DNA from: Loripinus fragilis
Taxonomy: Eukaryota; Mollusca; Bivalvia; Lucinida; Lucinidae
Direction of reading: 5' to 3'
DNA length: 64,000 nt
Assembly: GCA_964019695.1 (NCBI GenBank)
Contig: OZ026514.1
Location: 97,292,345-97,356,344 of the forward strand
The notes beneath the pieces were generated by a model. That model was not told the DNA's origin. It ran no database searches and saw only the letters and a list, made by a program, of their open reading frames with translations. How positions within the stretch are numbered: position 1 is the stretch's first letter; every line of letters begins with the position of its first letter. Both the position numbers and the translations under genes were made by a program. Of the stretch, positions 27,501 through 39,428 are shown one piece after another.

Positions 27501-27659
27501 ATTACAGTTTGTATGTTTTGCTGTTTTTATTCACTGCAACAAGAAATGACAGGTATTATCGTCTCCACTGTACATACGATATTCAGCCTGCACAATAATC
27601 TAGTACTTTTCGCATTGTGAGCAGTGAATGCTCAGTTGAGTTTTTCCAGAGCCTTCCCT

Positions 27660-29650
27660 GCTTAGACACACCTGACTGCACCAAATTCAAAATAATTTCA
27701 AAGAATTGTTCCTCATAATGACCTCTATGAAAAAAATGCACAAATGGTTCTGCCTCACTGAACAAAGGGGCTGCCAGAGCTCTAGATAATCAATATCATT
27801 GACATCTACTCCTGAACTACTGGTCCAAATACAAAATAATTTCACAGAACTGTTCTTGATGATGTCCTCTACCAAAATTGCACAAATGGTTCCGCTCTGC
27901 CAAACAAAAACGCCGCCAGAGCTCTAGATAAGAATAAACACCATCTCCTCCTGAACCACTGGTCCAAAGTCAAAATAATTTCACAGAATTATTCCATGTG
28001 ATGCCTTCTACCAAAATTGCACAAATGATTCCATTCCTCTGAATAAAGGGACCGCCAGAGCTCTACAAAAGAAATGTCCTTAAATGACATTTCCTGAACT
28101 ACCCATCCAAATTCATAATAATTTCTCAGAATTGTCCCTGATGATGCCCTCTAACAAAATTGCACATTCAATTCCAATCAACCAATCAAAAGGGTCACCA
28201 GAGCTCTACATAAGAAATACAGTCGACTCTCGTTAACTCAACTATGCATAACTCAATACTATCACTTATCTCGACTCGATGGCCTGGTCCTGGTATTTTC
28301 CCCTATATATTATTGCAATTCCACAATGTTTATCTCGACAATGGAAAAGTCAATAAAACTGATAACTCATTACGAAAAACTGGTCCCCCTGATCAATTTT
28401 AGTGTATTTTACAACGCCGAACTCTGTTCCATTTCATAAGAAAAAGAAAGTCATTAACTAACCTTTTTATCTGAATGTGTCTCCAATTAATCCACGGTTT
28501 TGAACATTAATTATCCCCATTTAATTTAAAAACCATCAATTGTTTGATCATTAGGTCCACGTGTGTGACACATGCAGTTGTAAATTAGTGTGTTGTAAAA
28601 TTACATAAATGACCACGGTCGGCGAATTCTATTGATCTATTGTGTACAACTTCAAAGCGAGTACATGTCTATCTCATGTAAGTAACGGTTTGAGCTAACG
28701 TGTCATATTTGAGCAATCTATAGAGTAATAAGCCTGTCCGATGACTGCTTGTTTTAAATAAGGCCAAAGTATAATTTAATTGTTTCTTGGGCCATTTTTT
28801 GATTTTTGAAAAAAGATGCAGCGTTTTATTTCAGGCACTGGACTGTTGTGTGTGTTAGGCTATTTTCAGACATTGGTAATGTCATGACAAAAATAGATTG
28901 GGAAGAGCCGACGAAAATTAAAATGTGCATGTACACTGTCTGTTGGGGCTTAAACTTATGACGACGTACGAAAGGGTAAAATGTGCAACCAGTCGTCGAT
29001 ACTTACTTAGAACTGAAAATGCTTTGTTTATTTCATTTTGCCTTAGAAAGTGAAAAAAATGGCCATAATGTCGGGACTGCAGTGGTACCTGAAAAATGAT
29101 TCTATTTTTCCCCTTTTTATTCTTTTGTTATATTTTATTTCAATTCCCAATGTCAATTAAATCTTGGACAATTCATCCTGCAGTTCATTAATGTAATAGC
29201 TACCAATAACGATCTATTAATGGACGAGTTGTACAGGATTTATTTTGCCCCAAAATTGTGGCTATACATCATGATATGGTTATTCGAACTTCTGATAACT
29301 CGACATATTTTGCTCAGTCCCTTGAAATTCGAGGTATCGAGAGTAGACTGTATCTTTAAACGACATATCTTCCTGAACCACTGGTCTAAATTCAAAATAA
29401 TTTCACAGAATTGTTCCTCATTATGCCCTCTACTAAAATTGATCAGAATGTTCAGTTCGCCTGAAGAACATGTTCCTCATAATGACCTCTACCAAAACTG
29501 ATATATCTTAAACGACATCTCCTCCTGAACTACTGGTCTCAATTCAAAATGATTTCACAGAAATGTTCCTCATTATACCCTCTACTAAAATTGATCAGGA
29601 CATTCAGTTCGTCTGAACAACATGGTCAAAAACAGAAATATCTTTAAATG
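27660..29650. repeat. Tandem array of about 140-bp units, split by a DNA transposon
   Basis: Units start near 27676, 27808, 27949, 28092, 29373 and 29524 and share 'cctgaactactggtcca', 'aattcaaaataatttcacagaattgttcct' and 'gccctctaccaaaattg'. The array is interrupted at 28220-29350 by the TIR element, after which the unit continues at the exact base. No coding content. Confidence 0.8.
28220..29350. mobile_element. Non-autonomous pogo/Tigger-like DNA transposon with TA target duplication
   Basis: The left end CAGTCGACTCTCGTTAACTC and the right end, read on the opposite strand, CAGTCTACTCTCGATACCTC are terminal inverted repeats, flanked by TA at 28218-28219 and 29351-29352. The host array reads through when the 1,131-bp element and one TA are removed, so the boundaries are secure. 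Such TIRs and a TA target are typical of the Tc1/mariner-pogo group. No transposase frame is visible (longest inner frame 93 residues, no domain). Confidence 0.88.
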
Positions 29651-29724
29651 ATATCTCTTTAGCCACAGGCCAATACATCATCTCCTCATGTGCCAGGATT
29701 CAGGTGAGCGATTTTGGGCCCTAG

Positions 29725-29860
29725 TTTAAACATTTGTTTTGGGTATTCAAAAGAACCGTCTCGTTGAGACGGTTCTTTTGGGTACCCACAACACATGTTT
29801 TGGTTAAGAAACAAGAAAAATAATTTTCAAATACGCACACTTATCTGGAGGCCTGCTATA
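29725..29860. mobile_element. Palindromic MITE, family P3
   Basis: Core 'tcaaaagaaccgtctcgttgagacggttcttttgggtaccc' is an almost perfect hairpin around 29763. It is preceded by 'caggtgagcgattttgggcccta', a piece of the AGCTCACCTGAG block family. Confidence 0.75.
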
Positions 29861-30019
29861 GGACAGGGTGTTTTTGAGTCACATACAATCTCAAAACAAG
29901 ATTTTTGGTACTTATTGCACTGTTTAGCAATGCAGGCTTCGGCGTGTCTGTGCAAATGTACAGACTAAATGTACAGACTTGCAAGAGCCTTTACTACTCA
30001 CATACACTAAAGTATATAC

Positions 30020-31508
30020 GAGTGTCTCAATGGGGTGCCTCTGAAATCCGTAGAATTTAAGCCCAAAATTCAGTAATCAGTAAAATTTAGGCCCAAAAAT
30101 CGATAATCAGTAAAATATAGGCCTAAAAATCGTTAATCAGTAAAATTTATGCTCAAGTAGAATTTAGGTAAAAAAATCAGCATACAATGAAAATTTGGCA
30201 CAATTCACACGGCTGACAATCTGTTGAATGCGAAACCGGCGGTTCAGCAAAGACATCCAGGCGATTAATTTCCGGTTTCGCAAAGAGGATCCGCAAAAGG
30301 TAGACAAAGTGTACCTGTTCCAACTTTAATGATGGATATTTACTTATACAGAAAGTAAATCAAAAATCTTAGAATGCTATTTTGTCAGTTAATAATTAGT
30401 GTTTTGACACGACAAAGTAATTTACTTGATTTCGGCAAGGTTTTCAAGGAATTTATTCCCTCCTCCGAAACTCCTGTTTCAACACGGTCAAGGTCGCCAA
30501 AAATACGAAGGAAAATAAAGCATTTTGCCATTATCAGTGAGTCTCGATGAAAAAATTCACTGTCTAATTGTTTCAATTATATTTTCGTAAGTCGGCGATT
30601 GCGCCCCAACTAACACAGCGTTTAGCATATTTTAGAATATTGATTGAAAGGGAAGATTGTTCCTGGTTCGGCATGTAATCATTAAAATATGAAGGAATTA
30701 TTTCAACCCTTATGGAACATTTACATGCGAAACCAAAAACTTGAGACCGAACTAGCCTACAAATCTGCAAAATGTTATACCCTACGCCAATGTGGAGTTA
30801 TTACAGACCCCCCGCAATATATACACACTCAGCATGGCGTCTTTTTTGTAGCCCACACGGCAATAATTGTCAGAACTAGCAAAATAGCGTCGTGTCTATC
30901 CCAGATTTTCCTCATCTTAACAGGTGTTTCACGGGATGGAAGAAAAATCACAACAACGAGGAAACACCTAACCATATCCTTTGGTGCACGAAGAAACCGA
31001 TATAAAACTGACAAAATAGCATTCTTTAATTTCAAAAATTTTCATTTTAGTTCAAATTAAAGGCTTTCAAACGCGAGCACTCGTTGTTTGTTTACATTTT
31101 GCGGATCTTCTTTGCGAAACCGGAAATTAATCGCCCGGATGTCTTTGCTGAACTGCCGGTTTCGCATTCGACAGATTGTCAGCCGTGATTCAGTGAAATA
31201 TATTTAAAACTTTTCTTTTTGGGAAGAAATATTCCACTTTCTTACCATTTAAGAAGGCCTACTGTAAAATGGAGTTTTTGGACAAATTTGCTAACCGTTA
31301 AAATACGCCATTACGCTATTTTTTCGTGCAAAATTCTATAATCATTATATTTTTTGGCCAAAATTCCCTAACCACTAGCAATGCTCATTCCGCTATTCGG
31401 TAAAATTATCCTTAAATAATTGCTAGTCATTAAATTTTAGGGCCATTATTCACTAATCATTAAATTTTAGGGCCATAATTCGCTAATCAGTAAACCCCAT
31501 TGACACTC
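30020..31508. mobile_element. Outer element with GAGTGTC..GACACTC ends and 'aatcagtaaaattta' repeats
   Basis: GAGTGTCTCAATGGGGTG at the left and CCCCATTGACACTC at the right are inverted. Inside, near both ends, 'cgctaatcagtaaaatttaggccca' is repeated in tandem (30050-30200 and 31280-31495), the same internal vocabulary as family P9. The middle is occupied by the separate element at 30208-31187. Confidence 0.65.
30208..31187. mobile_element. Nested element with about 95-bp terminal inverted repeats
   Basis: The left TIR begins CACGGCTGACAATCTGT; the right end is ACAGATTGTCAGCCGTG. The arms continue inverted for about 95 bp with roughly five mismatches ('gcgaaaccgg', 'cagcaaagacatcc', 'gcgattaatttccggtttcgc'). 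ATTCA flanks both sides (30203-30207 and 31188-31192), a probable 5-bp target duplication. The 980-bp body has no frame with a recognisable domain. It lies within the element at 30020-31508. Confidence 0.85.
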
Positions 31509-31667
31509 TCATATATGAAGATGAAGGATCAGACAAAAAGTTAGACCTCAACATCGGCATGGGCGCTTATAAAAGGAGGTTTCAAAATCTCATGAGCTGG
31601 CCCATTTAGATTTTTATGATTGATTTGGAAGACTTATTTTCATATTTTGGATAACTTTAGACTTATA

Positions 31668-31868
31668 GTAAAACCTGTCTTAAGTAGCCACTCAAAAGGA
31701 CCAAAATTTGGTTTCAAGACTGATTATCGCTTAATGCAGGTCAAAAGTATTGCAGAATGCTCCATGAGAGCATTCTGCTAAACTTTCAACCTTCATTAAG
31801 CTACCATTTGTCTTTCAGACCTTCGGGTTTGTCTATTTTTGAGTGGCCGGTTAAGACAGGTTTTACTG
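31668..31868. mobile_element. Palindromic MITE, family P1
   Basis: 'tagtaaaacctgtcttaagtagccactcaaaag' at the left and AGACAGGTTTTACTGTA at the right, with mirrored 'gtattgcagaatgctcc' arms. Confidence 0.8.
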
Positions 31869-32454
31869 TATATCTAAATCAATACAGTATGCCAATGGAT
31901 TGTTATTTCTTGAGATATTATTTTGCTATGATATTTTTTTTACCATGCTACTGTTTTAGCCCCCCTTTCTGAATTTATGGGGGGGGGGACTATATGTTTA
32001 CTCTGCCTTTAATGTAAGTATGACAATGTTACTTGTAAAAATAGATCAGTTTATTATAATGTAATGTTGTTGTTCAGATATTTTAAGAGATGTGCATTGC
32101 ATAGATTTAAGGTCACGGCTGACAAAAGTAATCACAACTTGAGAAAGACACAACACATTTTTCCGTATAGCTTGAATATCTGTTACCCTTCATCTATTAA
32201 TTGCTGAGATTGATTGGCTTCGCACGTCAAACGCAAGGATATTGCAAATTTTTTTTTATACATTTAAGCAATAGAAAGTGCCCTTGAGAGTTATTAGCTC
32301 ATTGAAGCCAAAGCCTCATTAAGTATGCCAAAGGCTCTTGTATTTGTTGGTCGACATTTTAATCCATCTTCTCTGAATGACCCATATCAAGTAATGTGTA
32401 GACAGGCTCCCTCATGGTATGGCCTGGGGTAGTCTGTACACACTGTGGCCTATG
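31869..32454. other. Gene-free intergenic stretch
   Basis: A short G run lies at 31980-31989. No gene or clear repeat family is seen. Confidence 0.35.
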
Positions 32455-32650
32455 GTAAATGTTCTAAAATTTCAAACACTTTTCACTTTCTGTTCTCAAA
32501 GAAAATGTGGGTTATCAGGGCTGGAATTCACAAAATGCTTGTCAGAATAGCAAACAAGGAAGATCCTGATCAGACTGCTTGATCTGGGTCTGTGCTGTTT
32601 GTCAAGGCCATATTAGCAGGCATCTAGTGTTCAAAATTTTATAACATTTA
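32455..32650. mobile_element. Hairpin element, family P8
   Basis: 'gtgggttatcagggctggaattcacaaaatgcttgtcagaatagcaaac' is nearly identical to 23470-23530 and 59240-59290. The core hairpin has shortened here (GATCAGACTGCTTGATCTGG). Confidence 0.65.
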
Positions 32651-32730
32651 ACCCAGATTGTTTTTGCTATTGTTATTCTTTAGCAATCTCTGTGATATTT
32701 TGTTTTTATTGTTAATGGTGAAACCCTCTA

Positions 32731-32920
32731 CAGTAAAACCTGTGTAAAATGGCCACTCAAAAATAGAAGAAAAAAAGATCTTAATGACAAATGGAAGTTT
32801 AATGAAGGTCAAAGGTATTGCAGAATTCTCCCCTTGGAGTTTTGACCTGCATTAAGCGATAATTGGAAAACCCCAATTTTCGGTCCTTTTTAGAGTGGTC
32901 GTTATACACAGGTTTTACTG
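32731..32920. mobile_element. Palindromic MITE, family P1
   Basis: CAGTAAAACCTGTGTAAAAT to CACAGGTTTTACTG, flanked by TA on both sides. Confidence 0.85.
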
Positions 32921-34300
32921 TATTTTGAAACAAGCTGGTCATGATGACCATGGATTGCTTACCGGAGTCTATCTAAGCACTGGCCACCATTTTGTTCATA
33001 AGAATGTAGCATGACAGAAAGGTTTGAACACACTGATAGGGGGAACATTGGTTTGAAATAGTTTTTGAAATAGGGTGACCGATCAGCTGTTTAGGCAATG
33101 TTAAAAGATTTATTTCTATTCTAATCTCTGGTGGTTATTTTATTCAGTCAAGTGAAATCATTTGAGCAATTTTGGTAGATGGAAACATAATGAAGTGTTG
33201 TGTGATTTTCTTTTTGAAATTAGATCAGTTGTTATGGTCATTAAACAGGCTGGTCCATCATTACAACAATGTACAGGTTTCCTAAATCTAATATATAGAC
33301 CTGTCCAAACACTACGTCACAAATCAGTATAATCCGGCATGCTACGGTAATTCCAGAGCCGGTAAATTTTTTGGTTGGCAAAAAACTGTTATTTACCTGA
33401 ATAGGACAGGGAAGCAGCACATGTTTTATAATGTTATAAAGCAAATTTATTTCATTAAAAAATAATTCCAACAACTGGGGCCGATAGCTTAATAATTGAT
33501 CTATCAAATAAGGTGTTTTTAAACATATTTTATCATCATTTAAGGAAAAAATAAGAGATTGAAACCGCTGTCATCGTACCAAAACACCGGAGCAGGAACC
33601 CGTAAAAATGAATAAAAACTAATAATATTTATTAATTTTTTTTCGCAAGAAAAAAATTGTAAATCAATGTCCATCACATATTTTTCAAATCCAAGTCAAA
33701 ATCTAGAGCTAAAATATCGCTAAAGATGTTTTTTTTTTAGGTAAATGTTGGCTCTTTTAAATAGACATTGCATGGAGCGGAAGGTGTTTTTGCCAACTAT
33801 GATTAAAAGTCACGTGGTCAAATTGTTATCATGTGGTCAATAAGCCTGGATGAAAACAATAACACGGGACTGGTCTATAGGTTACGAAAAAATAGTGGAA
33901 AGTTGTTGTGGTGAATCAGTAAGTGCACATTCAATTATTAATATAGACTAAATGCTAAGGGTTTCAATTTTGCCAATACTCTTTACAGACCCAGCAAATT
34001 ATGATAGATTTTATTTGGAATACCTAGAACCGTCCCTCATGGATTACACAGGAAAATTGCAAGATCTGGTTGGACCAGTCAGTGCTTTAAAAATCCGAAA
34101 CCGAAACATTTGATTTATGAAACCTGCACATTGTTACCGGTGCCTCTGGGTAATGACAGACCAGTGTGTTAAAGGAATAGCTGCTGTTTGGAGATTATTT
34201 TTTCAATTTTATCCCTGGTGGCCATTTCATTTTCCAGCTGAACAGTATAAAATTTGATACCTGTAATCTTGATAGAGGTTCACCTAAGAACCTTTTTGTG
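32921..34300. other. Gene-free intergenic stretch
   Basis: Mixed AT-rich DNA. Two phrases, 'cggtcacttt..' and 'gaccgatcagctgt', are not structured. Frames at 33241-33507 (minus) and 34298-34573 (plus) have no domain and no splice context. Confidence 0.35.
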
Positions 34301-35380
34301 CCAAAGTATTTTCAACTCAGGTCAGTGGTTTCTGTCTTGATATTTTTATACCCTCAGTATCAAAGATTCAGGGCATATTGTTTTGGTCTGCATGTGTGTG
34401 CGTTTGTGTGTGTGTGTGTACAAGAAGGCAACAATTTTCTAACAACTGGACTTAGAGCTTTGATATTTCATATGTGTATATCATGTGGGAAGACCTTTTC
34501 AAATATACATAGAGGACCTTACATGAGTGCTCATGTTTTATTGAATTTATTAAATGATTTGGGGAAGAGATAAAATGCCAGGTTTTCCAAGCATTTTATC
34601 TCTTTTTCGCAAGGAGTTTAATAAATCAAGGTCACACAGGCACTCTGAAATGTCCAAATTATGGTTTCCCTGCCCTATACTTTGAACCAGTGGAGGGATT
34701 TTGACCAAACTTGCAAGATACATTGTTGGAAGGGTGGAAAGAGTTGATTAGATTTTGGTGACCTTGACATACTGTAAAGGTCACCCTCCAATAAAGACAG
34801 TATAAATCAACCATTTCCACAGACTATCTTCCAAACCCGTGGTTCAATTTTAACCAAACTTGTATAGATGTATTCTTAGGAGAGGGTTAGTGGATTAGAT
34901 TTTGGTGACCCTGACCTTCTTTTCAAGGTTACACCAGCACTTTGAAATATCAAATTTTGACAAAAATACGGTTTTGTATGATGTCTCTTGAATTGAACAT
35001 TGTATTTTAGCTAAACTTATTTTAATGTATCATTGTGACAAAATGTAGAGTTGGTATGATTTTGGTGAACTTGGCCTAACTCTCAAGGTCACCTCATTCC
35101 AAGGTCATCATCCATAAAAAAACTGTAAATTCAGCATTTTTTGAGCTCTGTCTTCTGAACCAGTGTGGTTTGCTGCACCAAACTTGCATAGAGACATTGT
35201 TTGGAGACAGAAAGAGTTAATTAGTTTTAATAACTTTGACCTTATATTCGCCCTTACCACAGCACTTTGTAAGGCCAAAGTTTGACCAAAATTGTGTTTG
35301 TGCATGCTCTCCCTTGAAATAATTGATGGATCATTGTGACACAATAAAGACCAGTAAGCATGCTGGCCGACTCAAATTGT
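34300..35380 (+). repeat. Degenerate tandem array, unit about 165 bp
   Basis: 'accaaacttg..agatacattgtt', 'gagttgattagattttggtgaccttgac' and 'aaggtcacaccagcactttgaaat' recur near 34700, 34860, 35010-35050 and 35180-35270. The 5' part (34340-34450) has the 'ccctcagtatcaaagattcagggcatattgtttt' start common to such molluscan repeats. Confidence 0.65.
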
Positions 35381-35534
35381 GGTTTGGAGGACATACTTTT
35401 CCTCTAAAAACACTATTGTTACAGCTCTACTATACAGGACCATTACTTGTTGCTTATTATGGTTCAGGAAGTTGTAGGTTTAGTTTATAGTGTGTCTTCT
35501 TTGTATGGTGACAAACACATACATTTTATATTTT

Positions 35535-37222
35535 TAGCTCACCTGAGCCAAAGGCTCATGGGTGAGCTAATAGTATACCAGTGACTCTGGCGTCTGTCGG
35601 TCCGTCAACATTTTCAAACATCTTCTCCTCTGAAACCACTGGGCCAATCGAACTCAAATTTCATATGGTGACTCCTTAGGACGCGGGAAAGAAAGTTTTA
35701 TCAAATGGTCCTGGTCACATGACCAAGATGGCCGCCACACCCATATATGGTAAAAACCCTTTAAAAATCTTCTTCTCCAGAACCAGAAGGCCGATGACCT
35801 CTGGACTTGGTATGTAGCATTGGGGATGTGGTGCCTACCAAGTTTGTTCAAATGATGATCCTAGGTTGACCTTGGCCTACTTAACGCCAAGGTCAACTTT
35901 GCTTCCTATTATCCTAATGCATTTACATGGGAATTTTTTGAAAAGTTGATTTTTTTGAAAACTGTCGATGCCTTAGTCATTATTCTCATTTGATATGTTT
36001 AACTTATGAGACAATGGCTATAAATAAGTTCCAAAGGTTGACCTTTTGACCTTATAGCAAAGTTGCTCATATTGGAGTCCCATCAATATATTAAAACATA
36101 GTTTTCTCGCAAACCATCGGCCAAATTGAACTCAAATTTCATGTGAAGACTCCTTATGCTAAGTTAGCCAAAATTTATACAAAATATTTTGGTCATATGA
36201 CCAAGATGGCTGCCATGCCCATATATGGTAAAACCCCTTTAAAAATCTTCTTCTCCAGAACCAGAAGGCCGGTGACCTTGGGACTTGGCACGTAGCATTG
36301 TGGATGTAGAGCCTTCCAAGTTTGTTCAAATGATGATCCTAAGTTGACCTTGATCTACTTAATGTCAAGGTCAAATTTGCCTCCTAATGCACTTAAATGG
36401 GATTTTTTTGAAAAGTTGATTTTTTGAATACTGTTGATGCCTTAGTCATTATTCTCACTTGATATGTTAAATCTAATGAGACAATGGCTTTAAATAAGTT
36501 TCAAAGGTCAAGGTTGACCTTTAACTTTTCTGCAAAGGTCGCTCATATTGGAGTCCCATCAACACATTAAAACATAGTTTCCTCAGAAACCACTCGGCCA
36601 ATTGAACTCAAATTTCATATGAAGACCCCTTATGATAGGTTAGCCAAAATTTTTACCAATTGTACTAGTCACATGACCAAGATGGCCACCATGCCCATAT
36701 ATGGTAAAAACCCTTTAAATATCTTCTTCTCTGGAACCAAAAGGCCAATAGCCTTGGGACTTGGTAGGTAGCATTGGGATGTGGGCCTTACCAGATTAGC
36801 ACAAATGATGAATCTAGGTTGACCTTGACCTACATTATGGCAAGGTCAAATATGATTCCTAATGCATTTATATGGGAAAAATCTTGAAATGTTCATTTTT
36901 CTATAACTGTTTAGTCGAAATTATAATACTTGCAACCTAATGAGACAATGGTTTTATATAAGTACCAAATGTCAAGCTGACCTGTGACCTTTTATCCAAG
37001 GCCACTTTTTTGGACTGCCACATACCTATCTAAATATCTTTTCCTCAGAAATCACTGGGCTGTTTGGTGGAGTTTTCATTAGATTGTTTTAGGCCACTTG
37101 ACCTAAATGGCCGCAACCCCCATAAAACGAAATATGTTACATTGTAAGCTGTAGTTGACCTTGACCTATTTTAACATTATTAAGTAGATCAGGTGAGCGC
37201 TTCAGGACCGTCAGGTCCTCTA
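35535..37222 (+). repeat. AGCTCACCTGAG block with about 475-bp internal repeats
   Basis: It starts TTAGCTCACCTGAGCCAAAG and ends 'caggtgagcgcttcaggaccgtcaggtcctctag', so the extremities are partly inverted. Inside, three to four long units share 'catatatggtaaaaaccctttaaaaatcttcttctcc' (about 35740, 36220, 36700), 'gaccaagatggc' and 'ggttgaccttgacctac'. Repetitive and non-coding; mechanism of spread unknown. Confidence 0.75.
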
Positions 37223-37274
37223 GTTTTATTCATTTTTTTCAATTAACATTTCTTATGTTGTGGCTTAATTTATT

Positions 37275-37775
37275 TCAGGAAGTTGTATGTTTTAAGTTTA
37301 GTTTATAGTTTATACAGTCTCGTCTTGTATGAATAAACAAGTGACATATACATAAATTTTATAATTTTTATTCATTTTTGAGCATCAATTGACTTTGTTG
37401 GTTAAATTGATCTCATTTTCTAGTACAATTCCTTAAAAAGTGTTTGATTAAAATGTACAGTAGTTATGAATATTGTTTTTTTTCAACTTCCCATCCTCGT
37501 TGACCAAGGTGTAACCCATTCTGTTATGGAATTGGTTACGCCTGAATTAACGAGGATGTCAACTCCCAACATCACAGGCTACAACAGTCATTACTACTGT
37601 AATATGTTTCAGGAAGTTGTAAGTTTAGTTTACAAGTGACATATACATAAATTTTATATTTTTGAGCATCAATTGACTTTGTTGGTTAAATTTATCTCAT
37701 TTTCATGTACAATTCCTTAAAAATAGTGTTTGAGTAAAACGTGCAGTAGTTATGAATTTTGTATTTTTCAACTCC
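37275..37775 (+). repeat. Direct repeat pair flanking a hairpin
   Basis: 'caggaagttgta..gtttagttta' through 'tttgagcatcaattgactttgttggttaaatt' occurs at about 37277-37460 and 37610-37770. Between them a palindrome 'catcctcgttga..aaggtgtaacc' / 'ggttacgcctgaattaacgaggatg' (37492-37560) is present. A shorter related piece is at 35465-35540. Confidence 0.7.
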
Positions 37776-37784
37776 CACACAGCT

Positions 37785-37975
37785 TTAGTTAAGAGTGCGT
37801 ACCAAAAAATTATTTTTCTTATTTCTCAACCAAAACATATGTTGTGGGTACTCAAAAGAACTGTCTCAATGAAACGGCTCTTATGAGCATCCAAAACATA
37901 TGTTCAAACTGATGGATTAGAAAATATTTACAATTTACGCTCCAATTTTTTGTTTATCAAAACCTACATCACAGG
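37785..37975. mobile_element. Palindromic MITE, family P3 (most complete copy)
   Basis: 'ctttagttaagagtgcgtaccaaaaaattatttttcttatttctcaacc' at the left, the 'actcaaaagaactgtctcaatgaaacggctcttatgagc' hairpin, then 'aaactgatggattagaaaatatttacaatttacgctcc' and 'tatcaaaacct' at the right. Confidence 0.8.
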
Positions 37976-38004
37976 CTACAATGGTCATTACCGACATGTA
38001 CAAC

Positions 38005-38214
38005 GTACAACTAGTGTAGTCTGCTGATAACCTTTGCAAACATTTTGGACCCAGATCAGGCCTGACAGAACATACAGCCTGATCAGGATCCAAGCTGTTT
38101 GACACTGATGGTATTCCTGAAAGAATTTTTCGAAAAAATGATTTTGAAAAAAAAATCAGCAGACGACAAAAAAAAAGAGAATGCGGAAATTACCCAGCAG
38201 GCAAAGAGTTAACC
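38005..38214. mobile_element. Palindromic MITE, family P2
   Basis: 'gtctgctgataacctttgcaaac' to CAGCAGACGACAAAAAAAAA and 'ttacccagcaggcaaagagttaa'; core 'gatcaggcctgacagaacatacagcctgatcagg'. Confidence 0.75.
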
Positions 38215-38389
38215 TGTGTGGATTTTCGCTTGTTTTCAGGCTCATATGAGCCAACCAATGTGATTTTGGTACTTAACATGTATGCCTAGACAAGCAGGAA
38301 AGACTCAGACAAACCTGTCGAGCTTTGCATTCTCGCCAAAGCCTCCACTGCTTATAACCATTGCAAAGAGTGTGAGGTACAAGTATTTT

Positions 38390-38551
38390 CTACCGCGGAC
38401 AGAGTAACTGTGATGTGTCATTGGGCAAGTGTCCTTGAGCAAGACACTTTATCCGCTGCTCAGCACCGGTTCAACCCATGAAGACAGGAAAGTGTCCCAA
38501 CATGACCGAAGAATTGTTGACTGGGATGTAAAGCATCAAACGAACAAAACA
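38390..38551 (+). mobile_element. 5'-truncated SINE, family B-like
   Basis: GTCCTTGAGCAAGACACTTT and 'agcaccggttcaacccatgaagac' then 'attgttgactgggatgtaaagcatcaaacg'. The tRNA-like head is missing or replaced. Confidence 0.7.
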
Positions 38552-39428
38552 AGTATTTTCCATCTCTGAATTTAACCTTCGGTGCCATACTCATGACTAT
38601 AGAAGTTTGATATACCATACAACTCACATGCCGAGTGTAACCTGGCAAAGTTTACAAATGTATACATAGACAGTAGTTTTGATTTTGCAGCTGTCAACAC
38701 TTTATATGACCCAACTTAATCTCTTTTGTCTTGCATTTTCCCTTCCTCACTACCTGTATTTACAAGAACTGCAAGGTGAAAAAACAATCTAGTAGAACTT
38801 AGCTTCTCTTGCCTATATGGTAAACAAAATGTGCAAAACACATACAAGTACCGCTATTAAAATCTCCCTCCAAATATTTGTAAATGATCTGACAAATGGA
38901 TCCTCTGGGAAAATATGAAATCATCTTATGCTTTATCAGTTCCTGTACTTCTCTTATTCACAAAATGCTAGCCAGAACTGACAAGAGTAGAGTCTGTAGA
39001 CCAAAGATCAGACTACTCCTGCAAGAATCATTACAAACAATGCAGGTCCAGATCAGACTGCTCCTGTGGGAGCAGTCTGATCTGTACCTACATTGATTGC
39101 AAAGGAATTTTAGAAAAAAGAATGTTCATTATTTTAGAACAATCATCGTAATTCCGAACTTTGCGTTATGGCAACATTACAAATAATGCAGATCCATATC
39201 AGACTGCTCTTGTGGGAGCCTATGCAAACAATGCAGATACAGACCAGACTGCTCCTATTGGAGCAGTCTGATCTGTATCTGCATTCTTTGCATTGGCCTT
39301 TGGTCTGTACCTGCATGAAAGTTTGCATTAGCCTTTTAGAAAGAAAAATGCTCATAATTTTAGGATAATCACCATAATTTTGAACTTTGTATTATGGCAC
39401 ATGATGATAGTTATTGATTTTCATCTTT
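38552..39428. repeat. Downstream flank of PAXX with three GATCAGACT hairpins
   Basis: Hairpins at 39030-39105, 39185-39220 (half) and 39227-39290 use 'caatgcag..cagatcagactgctcctgtgggagcagtctgatctg'. The phrases 'tttgcattagccttttagaaagaaaaatg' repeat. This DNA lies just 3' of the PAXX stop codon; a polyadenylation site could not be placed. Confidence 0.6.

Noticed and set aside
27660..29650. CRISPR-like or regularly spaced repeats
   Set aside because: Units are contiguous, diverged and about 140 bp, without unique spacers, in a eukaryotic genome.
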